Notes: a model not told the origin generated them from the letters alone. 64,000 nt of DNA from an uncultured Desulfuromusa sp. (GCF_963675815.1 NZ_OY776574.1:2412001-2476000), one strand, 5' to 3'. Counted from the first letter of the stretch, positions 34,917-43,108 are shown. Numbers and translations: made by a program.

Positions 34917-35546
34917 ATGCTCGGAACAGAGAACTTATTGCTATTCGTCGTTTCAGGACTCATTTTAAATATCACACCAGGAGCAGATATTCTTTACATT
35001 CTTGGACGATCCAGTTCTCAAGGATTTCGAGGTGGCAGTGTTGCTGCATTAGGTATAGGCGCTGGATGCATTGTTCATGTTATTGCTGCTACTGTTGGTA
35101 TTTCAGCTATTATTGCGGCTTCAGCAACAGCTTTTATGGTTATCAAGTTTATTGGAGCAGCATATCTTGTATATATCGGCATCACAATGTTTCGAAAAAA
35201 CAAGGCGGATGTAAATGAAGTACAGGCAATGCCAGCGACAAAGCTGAGTACCATATTTTGGCAAGGATTTCTAACCAATTCCCTTAATCCAAAGGTCGCT
35301 TTATTCTTTCTTGCTTTTTTACCACAATTCATATCTCCGAGTGCAGAAAATAAAAGCATTGCTCTTCTGTTTCTAGGCATTTTGTTCAATATCAATGGAA
35401 CACTTTGGAATCTTTTTGTCGCTTGGGCATCATCGAGTGTTGCATCACAGCTTCGTCGATCGGGAGTCGTAACCAAGTGGCTAAATCGTACAATTGGAGC
35501 TCTCTTTTTGTACTTTGGAGCCAAGCTTGCTGTGAGTCAAAGTTAA
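34917..35546 (+). CDS. LysE/RhtB family amino-acid exporter (cassette 1)
   Basis: A 209-residue inner-membrane protein with six predicted helices and the LysE/RhtB signature NITPGADILYILGRSSSQG near the N-terminus. It probably exports amino acids or small metabolites; the substrate is not predictable. AGGAGG lies 6 bp upstream. The stop TAA is inside the left core of its own attC, as is common in cassettes. Confidence 0.88.
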   Translation: MLGTENLLLFVVSGLILNITPGADILYILGRSSSQGFRGGSVAALGIGAGCIVHVIAATVGISAIIAASATAFMVIKFIGAAYLVYIGITMFRKNKADVNEVQAMPATKLSTIFWQGFLTNSLNPKVALFFLAFLPQFISPSAENKSIALLFLGILFNINGTLWNLFVAWASSSVASQLRRSGVVTKWLNRTIGALFLYFGAKLAVSQS

Positions 35547-35661
35547 CAAATTTATAAACCGGACTGCATATCGCCCTCGGTAACGCTCCTCCCAAGGCTC
35601 CGTAGCAAAGAGCATCGTTAAGTCACCATCTGTGCAGCAGCCGGTTATAACGGTGTTAGGT
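35541..35661 (+). repeat. attC1 (intact)
   Basis: 121 bp. Left core AGTTAAC (35541-35547), right core GTTAGGT (35655-35661). The arms AAACCGGACTGCA (35557-35569) and TGCAGCAGCCGGTT pair, leaving an extrahelical A, the usual attC strand-selection feature. Confidence 0.8.
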
Positions 35662-35671
35662 TTCAGAAAAT

Positions 35672-36163
35672 ATGACTGCTAATCTACTAAAAAACATCGA
35701 TGTTGCCTCTCTAACGCAAGAAGCGATGATGCTGAATATCTTCGAACTTGACGAAGAAAGTAAAAATAAATTTTCAATGGACGATGCAGCATATCTTATT
35801 GCAAACGAAAATTCATTTTACAACTCAGCGAGAACACCAAGAGAAATCCCTCCGTCGAAAGCAGACATTAAGTATTGGGCGGCAGTAAAAAAAGAATTTG
35901 TTACTCTGCTCTGTACTGACGATAAGCGTTATTCAAAATTAAGAAATAAACTAAAAACAACGAGCAATTTGTCCATCGGCTATATTGCGGCGAAATTTGC
36001 TCCCCAATTGGGAGTTGAATCAAAGGCAATAGTTGGTTTCTGTGCAGTCTGTGCATATTTTGCTTTAAAAATTCATAAAGAAGCTTTTTGCCAAATAAAT
36101 GGCAGAAGAAGAAACCTAACACTTATCAGGCCCCCGGCCGTCAAGAGTAAAGATAACCATTAA
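35672..36163 (+). CDS. Cassette 2 protein, unknown
   Basis: A 163-residue protein that I do not recognise. It is acidic/polar and probably cytoplasmic, with a hydrophobic patch near residues 115-135 (IGYIAAKFAPQL, IVGFCAVCAYFAL). The last 13 residues (from TLIRPPAV) are encoded by the left end of the inserted IS. Before insertion the frame would have ended a few codons into attC (N-L-T-I-stop). The same IS-derived tail is found on the cassette 4 protein. It begins 10 bp after the cassette boundary. Confidence 0.6.
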   Translation: MTANLLKNIDVASLTQEAMMLNIFELDEESKNKFSMDDAAYLIANENSFYNSARTPREIPPSKADIKYWAAVKKEFVTLLCTDDKRYSKLRNKLKTTSNLSIGYIAAKFAPQLGVESKAIVGFCAVCAYFALKIHKEAFCQINGRRRNLTLIRPPAVKSKDNH

Positions 36164-36643
36164 CGCAAAAGATTTACTTTTCGTTCTTTGACAAGCGACT
36201 GATCAACCACGAATCATCCGGTTTCTGACTTGGGCTTTACGAACTGGCTGCAGATTTCGAATTCTGCTCCAAACACTTATCGAGGCTCTTAATGCGAAGG
36301 GCCGGTCATCTGTGACCGAGCTGTCTTCGCCACCTGGAAACTCTTGCGTACCCTTGTGCCGTCCCATTCAAAAAAGCGTGGTCCAGTTGTAAGCTCTGGC
36401 CATAGTTAGTGCCGGGCTCGGGGAAGGGGCAGAATCCGGCGCTGATCCCTTTGGATCATCGCGCATTTGCTTGTGAGAGCGAGACGGACCTCCAATCAAA
36501 CACAACTGGTTAATTGTGGATGGCCACTTACGCAGACGGGATCGGGTTCCATGTCCCAGAAGTTTGAGCTTCAGATTGTCTGCTAGCGAGTTGCCTTGCT
36601 GGGATCACCAGTTAGACGGTCAGGCTGATCCGCCCCCTCTCTA
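36121..36643 (-). ncRNA. Candidate bridge RNA region of IS copy 1
   Basis: 523 bp with no gene, 3' of the transposase, where IS1111-group elements encode the bridge RNA. Hairpins: GCAGA/TCTGC (36250-36254 / 36263-36267); GCGAAG/CTTCGC (36294-36299 / 36325-36330) enclosing CGGTCA/TGACCG; TGATCC/GGATCA (36443-36448 / 36453-36458); CACAA/TTGTG (36501-36505 / 36514-36518). The same hairpins occur in copy 2 with compensatory changes. GTTAG, the complement of the attC core CTAAC, occurs near 36398 and 36612 as a possible guide. RNA ends and strand are inferred. Confidence 0.6.
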
Positions 36644-37687
36644 TCAGATGCCTTGCATGAATTTCTCCTGATCAAAAGGCACCTGATTCTTAAGCATAAA
36701 GTAGACGGCACGACCCAGACGGTGTGAGAGGATCGCCAGAGCTTTCCCTTTGCCATGTTTACTGGCCAGCCTTTGACGTTTGGCTTGCAGCGGCTTATTG
36801 CCTTTGAGCATCAAGATGACCGCCTCACCAAAAGCCCAGCGTAAGTGCACATTGCCGATTCGCTTACCCGAATGACCGTAGCTTTTACCATTGGACTGTT
36901 TTTCCGGTTTCACCAGGCGGCAGTAAGAAACAAAATCCTGCACTCGGGGGAAACGGGCAATACTTTCGATTTCATAAAGCATCACCATGCCTAAGATTCG
37001 CCCGACACCGGAGATGCTTTTGAGCAAGGCCAGTTCCACCGGAGCTTGACGTTCGGTTATCCGTTCAAGCTGCCACTCCAGAGTGGCAAGCAATTGTTCA
37101 TAATGTTCGATGGTCAGCAAATCAACTTCGACCATGCGGCGCACCACCGGATTGGTGAATTTATTCAAAAGACCTTCCCGTTCAGTGGGTTTGGCGATCC
37201 GACCTAAGACTGGAAGGTTGTACTGAGTTGCCGTATTCTGAATATGAGCAATCAGCTCACTCTTTTTGCGCACCAGATGATTGCGGCGACGGAGTAAATC
37301 ACGGGTCGCCCGAAGCTCTTTCGGATAGACATAAGCGAGAGGAAAGGAACCACCACGCAGTAACACGGCAATCTTGTGAGAATCAATCTTGTCATTTTTG
37401 GCTTTGCCCCCATGAATGGCACGCATGTAGAGCGCATGACCCAGAACAAAGTCGATCCCTTCGTCAGCACAAAGATCGGCCAGCCAGTACCAGGAGAACA
37501 TGCACTCACAGCCGACGACAAGGCGCTCACGATAAGGTTTGATCAGCCGCAAGAAAACTTTCGGTTGGGTGGAAATGTTCTTATGAACCACCACTTCGCC
37601 GACAGAATTAAGAATACAGACATACATGGCATCGGCATGAAGATCGATACCACAATAAAAATGATGCTGTTTGGTGTAGAATCTCAT
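36644..37687 (-). CDS. IS110-family transposase, copy 1
   Basis: A 347-residue recombinase. The N-terminal RuvC-like DEDD domain has Asp15 (GIDLHAD), Glu61 (GCECMF), Asp99 and Asp102 (KNDKIDSHK). The C-terminal Tnp/transposase-20 domain (SISGVGRILGMVMLYEI, YCRLVKP) has the candidate catalytic Ser273 in GHSGKRIGN. Residues ~130-215 form the coiled-coil linker. Full length and apparently intact. Opposite in strand to the cassette genes. Confidence 0.93.
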   Translation of the reverse strand: MRFYTKQHHFYCGIDLHADAMYVCILNSVGEVVVHKNISTQPKVFLRLIKPYRERLVVGCECMFSWYWLADLCADEGIDFVLGHALYMRAIHGGKAKNDKIDSHKIAVLLRGGSFPLAYVYPKELRATRDLLRRRNHLVRKKSELIAHIQNTATQYNLPVLGRIAKPTEREGLLNKFTNPVVRRMVEVDLLTIEHYEQLLATLEWQLERITERQAPVELALLKSISGVGRILGMVMLYEIESIARFPRVQDFVSYCRLVKPEKQSNGKSYGHSGKRIGNVHLRWAFGEAVILMLKGNKPLQAKRQRLASKHGKGKALAILSHRLGRAVYFMLKNQVPFDQEKFMQGI

Positions 37688-37901
37688 AATGCAGGCTCCT
37701 TTCTTTGAGGGTTTGTCTGTTACTCAAAGGATAGCGGATGGTCCGTTATCTGTGGAGGGGGCCTGCACTAGTATCAATCTAATGAACCGGACGGAAAATA
37801 CGTCTGTGCAAATTTGAAAAGCAAAATCTAAAATTGCGGTGGTCGGCGAGCAGCACGTCGCCGCCGGTTATCACGAACCGTTATATTTTTAGGAGAGTTC
37901 A

Positions 37902-38531
37902 TTGAATTTATCATCTATTTTTCTAGGGTGGTTTTTAGGAATGCTTAGTCCAGTAATCGTCAACAGAATTTATAGGCACTATAAGAAGAATGACCTACAT
38001 GTTGGGGTATCCAAAGAAATTAATCACGTTAAGGAAAGATTAATTTTAACCCTCGATATAATTTCTCATCAAACTGGTTCATATGATCGTGATCTTGTTA
38101 AGTGGTTATTAGCACACTATGAAAAAGTTGAAATTAAAAATCCCACCGTATTAGAGCTTTACCGCATGCAATTAAAAGCTAGTGATGATGAACTTCAAGC
38201 TATGATTTTCCATCAAGCTAAACCAGATAATACAGGATTAAGTTTACAAAAATTTCCCTTGCTATTTATCAGCATGCACCTGACCGATATTTCATTATTT
38301 TCAACTGAACTTCAGGCTGAGATATTTGAATTAAAAAGTCGGATTGAGATGTTAAATTCAGAAATAACTCTGTCAGAAAAGTATTTTTTTATGACTTTTG
38401 ACTCAAGTGTTTCTTCTGAAAATCTACAGATTGTAAAAGCCAATTTAACTAATAAATACCAACAGGTTGAAAGTATGATTAAAAGAGCTGTAGAACAAAT
38501 AGAAAAGATAAACAGTGTAAAAAAAATATAA
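37902..38531 (+). CDS. Cassette 3 protein, N-terminally membrane-anchored, unknown
   Basis: A 209-residue protein I do not recognise, starting at TTG 37902 after AGGAGAG. One N-terminal hydrophobic segment (residues ~4-20) is followed by a basic stretch and a long, helix-rich, mostly soluble part with a coiled-coil-like C-terminus (residues ~140-205). The stop overlaps the attC3 left core. AT-rich compared with the flanking housekeeping genes. Confidence 0.6.
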   Translation: MNLSSIFLGWFLGMLSPVIVNRIYRHYKKNDLHVGVSKEINHVKERLILTLDIISHQTGSYDRDLVKWLLAHYEKVEIKNPTVLELYRMQLKASDDELQAMIFHQAKPDNTGLSLQKFPLLFISMHLTDISLFSTELQAEIFELKSRIEMLNSEITLSEKYFFMTFDSSVSSENLQIVKANLTNKYQQVESMIKRAVEQIEKINSVKKI

Positions 38532-38630
38532 CAAGTAAATAAAGCAGACGGAATACACGGTTGCTTTAGTTTGAATAGTTCGGTGGGTCACGCAATCTCG
38601 TGTCGCCGCTGCTTATCAGAAACGTTAGGG
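38526..38630 (+). repeat. attC3 (intact)
   Basis: 105 bp. Left core ATATAAC (38526-38532), right core GTTAGGG (38624-38630). Arms AAAGCAGACGG and CGCCGCTGCTTATC pair with an extrahelical A at the same place as in attC1 and attC2. Confidence 0.8.
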
Positions 38631-38642
38631 GGCAATCAATAA

Positions 38643-39587
38643 ATGGATTTAGATATTAAAAACATGCTTCGTGACGTTGAGCGAATAAAATATCTTCAAG
38701 TTAACAATCCACTTGAAGATATTCGTAAAAACCTCTTCACCTTTGAAATGCCTGATCCTCTTTCCGGAATGCGTGAGCAGATTAAAGCAATGCAGGCTGC
38801 AATGAATCCGTTTAAAGAAATGCAGAAAAATATCCTTGCCACTCAAAAAGAACTAGCAGCAAGCATGCAACTTCTTACGGCAGATCCTTTCAAAGAAGTT
38901 CGTGAACAAATAAAAGCACTACGGCTTAACGATCCCCTCGAAGGCATTCGCGAATCCCTTAAAAGCTTTAATTACTATCCTGAACTATACAAAGACTTAA
39001 TAAACAATAGCATTCCAGCAAACACTTTCGAGGACGCTTATCGGGAAGTATTATCAAAATATGCAGAATCAGAAATAGCACAACATGAAGAGCCGGCAAG
39101 CCATTTGCTTGACGATCTCCAAAGCAACGTCACAAGTGCACCGAAAAGCGTTTTAAGTCTAGAATTTTACTTAAATTTCCTTATCGCACTTATGTTTTTT
39201 GCATATTCTCAGAACATGTCAGCGGAAACAGAAAAGAGAATTACTGAACAAATAGAGTCTGTCCACCAAACACTTTTAGACTATAAAGCTGAGGTCAGCT
39301 TATCCTCCGTTGACAGTTTCTATGTCGTTGACCGTTCCGTAAACCTTCGCAACAAACCCACTACGAAACGGTCAAACATCCTAACCGTGCTATATCCAAA
39401 TCAAAAAGTTAGGCTGGTAGAGCGCAAAGGGAAATGGATTAGAATCGAATATTTCAATCATTTCAATGGCGTCCATAGCTCGGGCTGGTGCATGAAAAAG
39501 TATCTTAAAAAAATAACGTTTTCTATCCCACAAAGCCCCCTAACACTTATCAGGCCCCCAGCCGTCAAGAGTAAAAAAGACCGTTAA
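38643..39587 (+). CDS. Cassette 4 protein: helical repeats plus SH3-like domain, unknown
   Basis: A 314-residue protein. Residues ~20-115 contain at least four imperfect repeats of the type (N/D)P-[LF]-x-x-[MIV]-R-E-x-[IL]-K. A hydrophobic segment at ~178-196 could be a membrane helix, followed by a short coiled coil. Residues ~222-290 look like a bacterial SH3 domain (VNLRNKPTTKRSNILTVL, GWCMKKYL). The last ~15 residues, from TLIRPPAV, come from IS copy 2; the original frame would have stopped within attC. I know no family for the repeat part. Confidence 0.6.
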   Translation: MDLDIKNMLRDVERIKYLQVNNPLEDIRKNLFTFEMPDPLSGMREQIKAMQAAMNPFKEMQKNILATQKELAASMQLLTADPFKEVREQIKALRLNDPLEGIRESLKSFNYYPELYKDLINNSIPANTFEDAYREVLSKYAESEIAQHEEPASHLLDDLQSNVTSAPKSVLSLEFYLNFLIALMFFAYSQNMSAETEKRITEQIESVHQTLLDYKAEVSLSSVDSFYVVDRSVNLRNKPTTKRSNILTVLYPNQKVRLVERKGKWIRIEYFNHFNGVHSSGWCMKKYLKKITFSIPQSPLTLIRPPAVKSKKDR

Positions 39588-40069
39588 CGCAAAAGATTTA
39601 CTTTTCGTTCTTTGACAAGCGACTGATCAAATTTAACCATCCGGTTTCCGACTTGGGATTCGTTCCTGGTTGCGGATTTATTCCGCACCAAACACTTATC
39701 GAGGCTCTTTTGAGCAGGGGCCGGACTGTGTTGCTCCGGTTCACTCTGCTGCCTGGAATCACTGTCGTGCCCTCATGCCGTCCCAGTCAAACCGGCGTGG
39801 TCCATGCTATAGCCATGGCCACAGTTAGGTACGGGATCGGGAAAGGGGCGGAATCCGGCTCTGGTCGGTGAGACCATCGCGCAGATGGATGTGGGAGCGA
39901 AACGGATCTCCAATCAAGCGCCACTGGCTAGCGGTGGTGAGCATCTCATGTGACCCTTTGCGGACTTGGTGTCCAGAAGTCTTCGCTTTTCCTCGTCGAT
40001 CGCTTCGGCGAGCTGCCTGGGACGGATGCCATCCAGTTAGACGGTCAGGCTGATCCGCCTCCTCCCGTC
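39545..40069 (-). ncRNA. Candidate bridge RNA region of IS copy 2
   Basis: 525 bp, non-coding, homologous to 36121-36643. Hairpins keep pairing despite changed bases: TGCGGA/TCCGCA (39671-39676 / 39682-39687); AGCAG/CTGCT (39713-39717 / 39746-39750) enclosing CCGGA/TCCGG (39721-39725 / 39735-39739); TGGTC/GACCA (39862-39866 / 39872-39876). Compensatory change argues for a selected RNA structure. Confidence 0.6.
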
Positions 40070-41113
40070 TCAGATGCGCAGGAACAATTCCCGGTTAAAA
40101 GGCACCTGATTCTTGAGCATAAAATAAACCGCTCTTCCCAACCGATGTGAGAGGATTGCCAAAGCTTTCCCCTTGCCGTACTTGCTTGCCATTTTTTGCA
40201 GCATTTGCTGAGCCGGTTTGTTCCCCTTGAGCATCAAGACCACCGCCTCGCCAAAGGCCCAACGCAGGTGGGCGTTACCGATCTTTTTTCCCGAGTGGCC
40301 ATAGCTTTTGCCGTTCGACTCCTTGGCCGGTTTGACTAGCCGGCAGTATGAAGCAAAATCCTGCACTCGGGGAAAGCGGGAAATATCTTCAATTTCGTAG
40401 AGCATCACCAATGCAAGGATACGCCCCACGCCAGGGATTGATTTGAGCAGAGCCAGACTGACCGGATCGTGACGGACAGCGACCCGTTCCAATTGTCGTT
40501 CCAACGTATCGAGCAAATGTTCATAATGTTCGATCATCGTCAGATCGACCTTGACCATGCCCCGGACAACCGGATCAGGGAATTTAGCCGCCACGTCACC
40601 CCGTTCACTCAGTTTGGCGATGCGACCGAGCGGTTCCGGAAGGTTGTACTGTGACGCCGTATTCTGGATATGGGCCAGCAGTTCCGCTTTTTTCCGTGCC
40701 AGATGATTACGGCGGCGCATCAGATCACGCGCCGCTCGCATCTTTCTCGGATACGTGTAAGCGACAGGGAAGGTTCCCCCACGCAGTAACACAGCAATCT
40801 TATGGGAATCGATCTTATCATTCTTGGCCTTGCCGCCATGAATAGCGCGCATATAGAGGGCATGACCGAGAACGAAATCGATTCCCTCGTCAGCACACAG
40901 ATCGGCGAGCCAGTACCAGGTAAACATGCACTCGCAGCCGACGACAAGACGCTCACGATAAGGTTTGATCAGTTTCAGAAGGGACTTCGGGCGGGTGGGA
41001 ATATTCTTGTGAACGACCACCTCACCGACAGAATTGATGATGCAGACATACATGGCATCACTATGAAGATCGATACCACAATAAAAATTGTGCTGTTTGG
41101 TGTAGAATTTCAT
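40070..41113 (-). CDS. IS110-family transposase, copy 2
   Basis: A 347-residue protein closely similar to copy 1 through its whole length, with the same DEDD residues (GIDLHSD, GCECMF, KNDKIDSHK) and the GHSGKKIGN serine motif. It differs by small indels (NLPEPLGRIAK) and many substitutions. Apparently intact. Confidence 0.93.
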   Translation of the reverse strand: MKFYTKQHNFYCGIDLHSDAMYVCIINSVGEVVVHKNIPTRPKSLLKLIKPYRERLVVGCECMFTWYWLADLCADEGIDFVLGHALYMRAIHGGKAKNDKIDSHKIAVLLRGGTFPVAYTYPRKMRAARDLMRRRNHLARKKAELLAHIQNTASQYNLPEPLGRIAKLSERGDVAAKFPDPVVRGMVKVDLTMIEHYEHLLDTLERQLERVAVRHDPVSLALLKSIPGVGRILALVMLYEIEDISRFPRVQDFASYCRLVKPAKESNGKSYGHSGKKIGNAHLRWAFGEAVVLMLKGNKPAQQMLQKMASKYGKGKALAILSHRLGRAVYFMLKNQVPFNRELFLRI

Positions 41114-41329
41114 AATGCAGGCTCCTTTGTTTGAGGGTTTTGTCGTTTCTCAAAGTTTACCGGATGGTCCGGTATTTAGGAGGGGGCCTGCACTAGTATC
41201 AACGTAATCAACCGGACGGAAAATACGTCTGTGCAAATTTGAAAAGAAAAATCTAAAATTGCGGTGGTGGCCGAACCTTCGCGTCGCCACCGGTTATCAT
41301 GAACCGTTCGGCTTTATGGAGAAATATAA

Positions 41330-42007
41330 ATGAATAGTAGTATTTATAGCATCTTAGAATATGGAGTTGTAGGAATATCCGTTATTGTCGGATTAATGGT
41401 TATCGTTGCTGCTTTTAGATCTGGTGCGCTGACAGAAATTAGATTTGGAAGCTTTGCATTCAAAGCCAGCTCGAAGGCAAAGGAAGAAGGAAGGGAAATT
41501 TTTAAATCACTGCAAGCCTCTAGTGAAAAAGATTTACCCTTTGAAACTGAACAATTAGCAAAGTATTATGGAGAAGTGCTTGCACAATCCAAGGTGAGTT
41601 TTTGGTTTAGTCTCATATTTGCAGTTGTTGGGTTTCTTATCATAATAATTGCAGCTTTTATGTACTCAAATAGAGCAGACTCAACTGCCTATATCCAAAT
41701 GGTTGCGGGTGCAATTATTGATGCAGTTGCTGGTCTATTTTTTGTTCAATCAAAAAGAGCTCAAAAATCAATGGCAGATTTTTTTGATAAACTTAGACTT
41801 GATCGTCAACATACAGACTCAAAGAAAATGTGTGAATCTATAGAAAATACAATTGCCCGAGACGCATTGAAAATTGAATTGTCTTTATATTACGCGGGGG
41901 TTCCTGATTCAGCTAGTGTTTCCAAAAGCATTCTTAGTGAATGGTTAGCAGCACATGATAAATACGTAAACAGAAACAATAAAACTTTGGCCGAACCAAG
42001 CGTTTGA
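41330..42007 (+). CDS. TRADD-N-associated-type two-helix membrane protein (cassette 5)
   Basis: A 225-residue protein with an N-terminal hydrophobic helix (~10-30) and a central pair of helices (~88-112 and ~120-140), followed by VQSKRAQKSMADFFDKLRLDR and a soluble helical tail. The block from LAQSKVSFWFSLIFAVVGF through AGAIIDAVAGLFFVQS resembles what I remember of the TRADD-N-associated membrane domain, found in bacterial conflict and immunity proteins. If correct, it could be a membrane-disrupting or signalling component. No partner domain is fused to it here. The match is from memory. Confidence 0.55.
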   Translation: MNSSIYSILEYGVVGISVIVGLMVIVAAFRSGALTEIRFGSFAFKASSKAKEEGREIFKSLQASSEKDLPFETEQLAKYYGEVLAQSKVSFWFSLIFAVVGFLIIIIAAFMYSNRADSTAYIQMVAGAIIDAVAGLFFVQSKRAQKSMADFFDKLRLDRQHTDSKKMCESIENTIARDALKIELSLYYAGVPDSASVSKSILSEWLAAHDKYVNRNNKTLAEPSV

Positions 42008-42049
42008 GAGGGACGGCAAAAAGCGCCGCCCCTCAACTTAACGTTAGAG
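41990..42049 (+). repeat. attC5 (short, intact)
   Basis: 60 bp. Left core GCCGAAC (41990-41996), right core GTTAGAG (42043-42049). Arms TTGAGAGGGACGGC and GCCGCCCCTCAA pair with extrahelical bases around a short loop. Confidence 0.8.
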
Positions 42050-42117
42050 CTTTGAAATATAAACAATGAAATGCAATGTAGTCGGGGCCGTCCCACAAAA
42101 TGTAAGGAGGACTTACC

Positions 42118-42318
42118 ATGGGACGTAAAGAAGACGATGAAAGAGCGTACACCACTTATGACGACATAGTTGGTAGGTCAATCAGGCGCGGAACCAGAAA
42201 AGCAGCCAGCGCCTTAACTTTGGGGTTAATCAAAGGATCTGACCCTCTCTCAGAACTTGGGCAAGATGCAGCAAAAGAACTTGCTACCAAAGTAATTCCG
42301 AGAAGTTCAAAAAAGTAA
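42118..42318 (+). CDS. Cassette 6 small basic protein, unknown
   Basis: A 66-residue, mostly charged protein (GRSIRRGTRKAASALTLGLIKG, C-terminal RSSKK) with AAGGAGG upstream of ATG 42118. No family recognised. The gene lies ~70 bp into the cassette, which is unusually far, leaving room for a leader or a promoter. Confidence 0.5.
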   Translation: MGRKEDDERAYTTYDDIVGRSIRRGTRKAASALTLGLIKGSDPLSELGQDAAKELATKVIPRSSKK

Positions 42319-42404
42319 AACTTCAAGGAAATCGCTTCAAAAGCCAAGTGGCTAAGTATTACCCTTTTTATTGGGGCGGCCTCAGTTTGAAAAACAGCTC
42401 TAAC

Positions 42405-43108
42405 ACTTATCAGGCCCCCGGCCGTCAAGAGTAAATATAACCATTAACGCAAAAGATTTACTTTTCGTTCTTTGACAAGCGACTGATCAACTACGAATCA
42501 TCCGGTTTCTGACTTGGGCTTCTGATCTGGCTGCAGATTTCGAATTCTGCTCCAAACACTTATCGAGGCTCTTAATGCGAAGGGCCGGTCATTTGTGACC
42601 GAACTGTCTTCGCCACCTGGAAACTCTTGCGTACCCTTGTGCCGTCCCATTCAAAAAAGCGTGGTTTAGAATCGGGGGACATTAGAATCGGGGGACATAA
42701 TACCTATTTAGAAATCTTGCAGGTGAAAAAAGAAACCGTTAACCTGCGTACCTACCCGCGAAAAACGGACATCTTTTCTGATGATCAAGATCGACTTACT
42801 TTTCTGGAGAAGTTAACCGGTCGGGACTTGATGTTGAGAACAGAGGGGAGGTCACGAGTTGACAGGAAATAGGTATTATGTCCCCTGAATATACATGTCC
42901 CCTGAATATACAGATCGGCGAGCCAGCACCAGGTAAACACGCACTCGAAGCCGACCACCAAGCCGACACGATAAGGTTTGATCAGTTCAATAAAATTTGT
43001 GCTGTTTGGTGTAGAATCTCATTGAGCAGGCTCCTTTCTTTGAGGGTTTGTGTTTCTCAAAGGATAGCGGATGGTCCGGTATCTGTGGAGAGGGCCTGCA
43101 CTAGTATC
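42405..43108. mobile_element. IS110-family element, copy 3, decayed
   Basis: About 704 bp keeping both ends. The left ~260 bp matches the non-coding end of copy 1, including the GCGAAG/CTTCGC hairpin. The right ~200 bp matches the transposase 5' end and terminal region. Most of the transposase is deleted and replaced by the nested repeat element at 42667-42911. Confidence 0.8.
42667..42911. repeat. REP/RAYT-like mini-element nested in IS copy 3
   Basis: 19-bp inverted repeats with GGGGACATAATACC ends (42690-42709 and 42867-42885) bound ~196 bp. Outside them lie tandem copies of the ends (ATTAGAATCGGGGGAC twice on the left, ATGTCCCCTGAATATAC twice on the right). Inside is a fragment reading PRKTDIFSDDQDRLTFLEKL, like the start of a REP-associated tyrosine transposase, truncated after ~50 codons. 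Confidence 0.6.

Larger units (their letters stand above)
36121..37775. mobile_element. IS110-family (IS1111-type, attC-targeting) element, copy 1, complete
   Basis: About 1655 bp, inserted immediately after the attC left core. Subterminal inverted repeats AGGCCCCC (left) and GGGGGCCT (right) are set about 9 to 14 bp in from the ends, a trait of the IS1111 subgroup. The DEDD transposase is on the minus strand and is followed by about 520 bp of non-coding DNA. Ends are defined by comparison with copy 2; no target duplication is evident, so the boundaries could shift by 1-3 bp. Confidence 0.85.
36114..37886 (+). repeat. attC2, split by IS copy 1
   Basis: Left core ACCTAAC (36114-36120) is separated from the rest (37776-37886) by the IS. 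Right of the IS, arms GAACCGGACGG and CGCCGCCGGTTATC pair with an extrahelical A; the right core is GTTATAT (37880-37886). Removing the IS would give a site of about 118 bp. Confidence 0.75.
39545..41200. mobile_element. IS110-family (IS1111-type) element, copy 2, complete
   Basis: About 1656 bp, in the same orientation and at the same attC position as copy 1. Same subterminal repeats and layout, but clearly diverged at many third-codon and non-coding positions, so it is a separate lineage and not a fresh duplicate of copy 1. Confidence 0.85.
39538..41312 (+). repeat. attC4, split by IS copy 2
   Basis: Left core CCCTAAC (39538-39544), then the IS, then the remainder 41201-41312 with arms CAACCGGACGG and CGCCACCGGTTATC and right core GTTCGGC (41306-41312). 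The ~110 bp right of the IS is very similar to those of attC2 and attC6. Confidence 0.75.
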
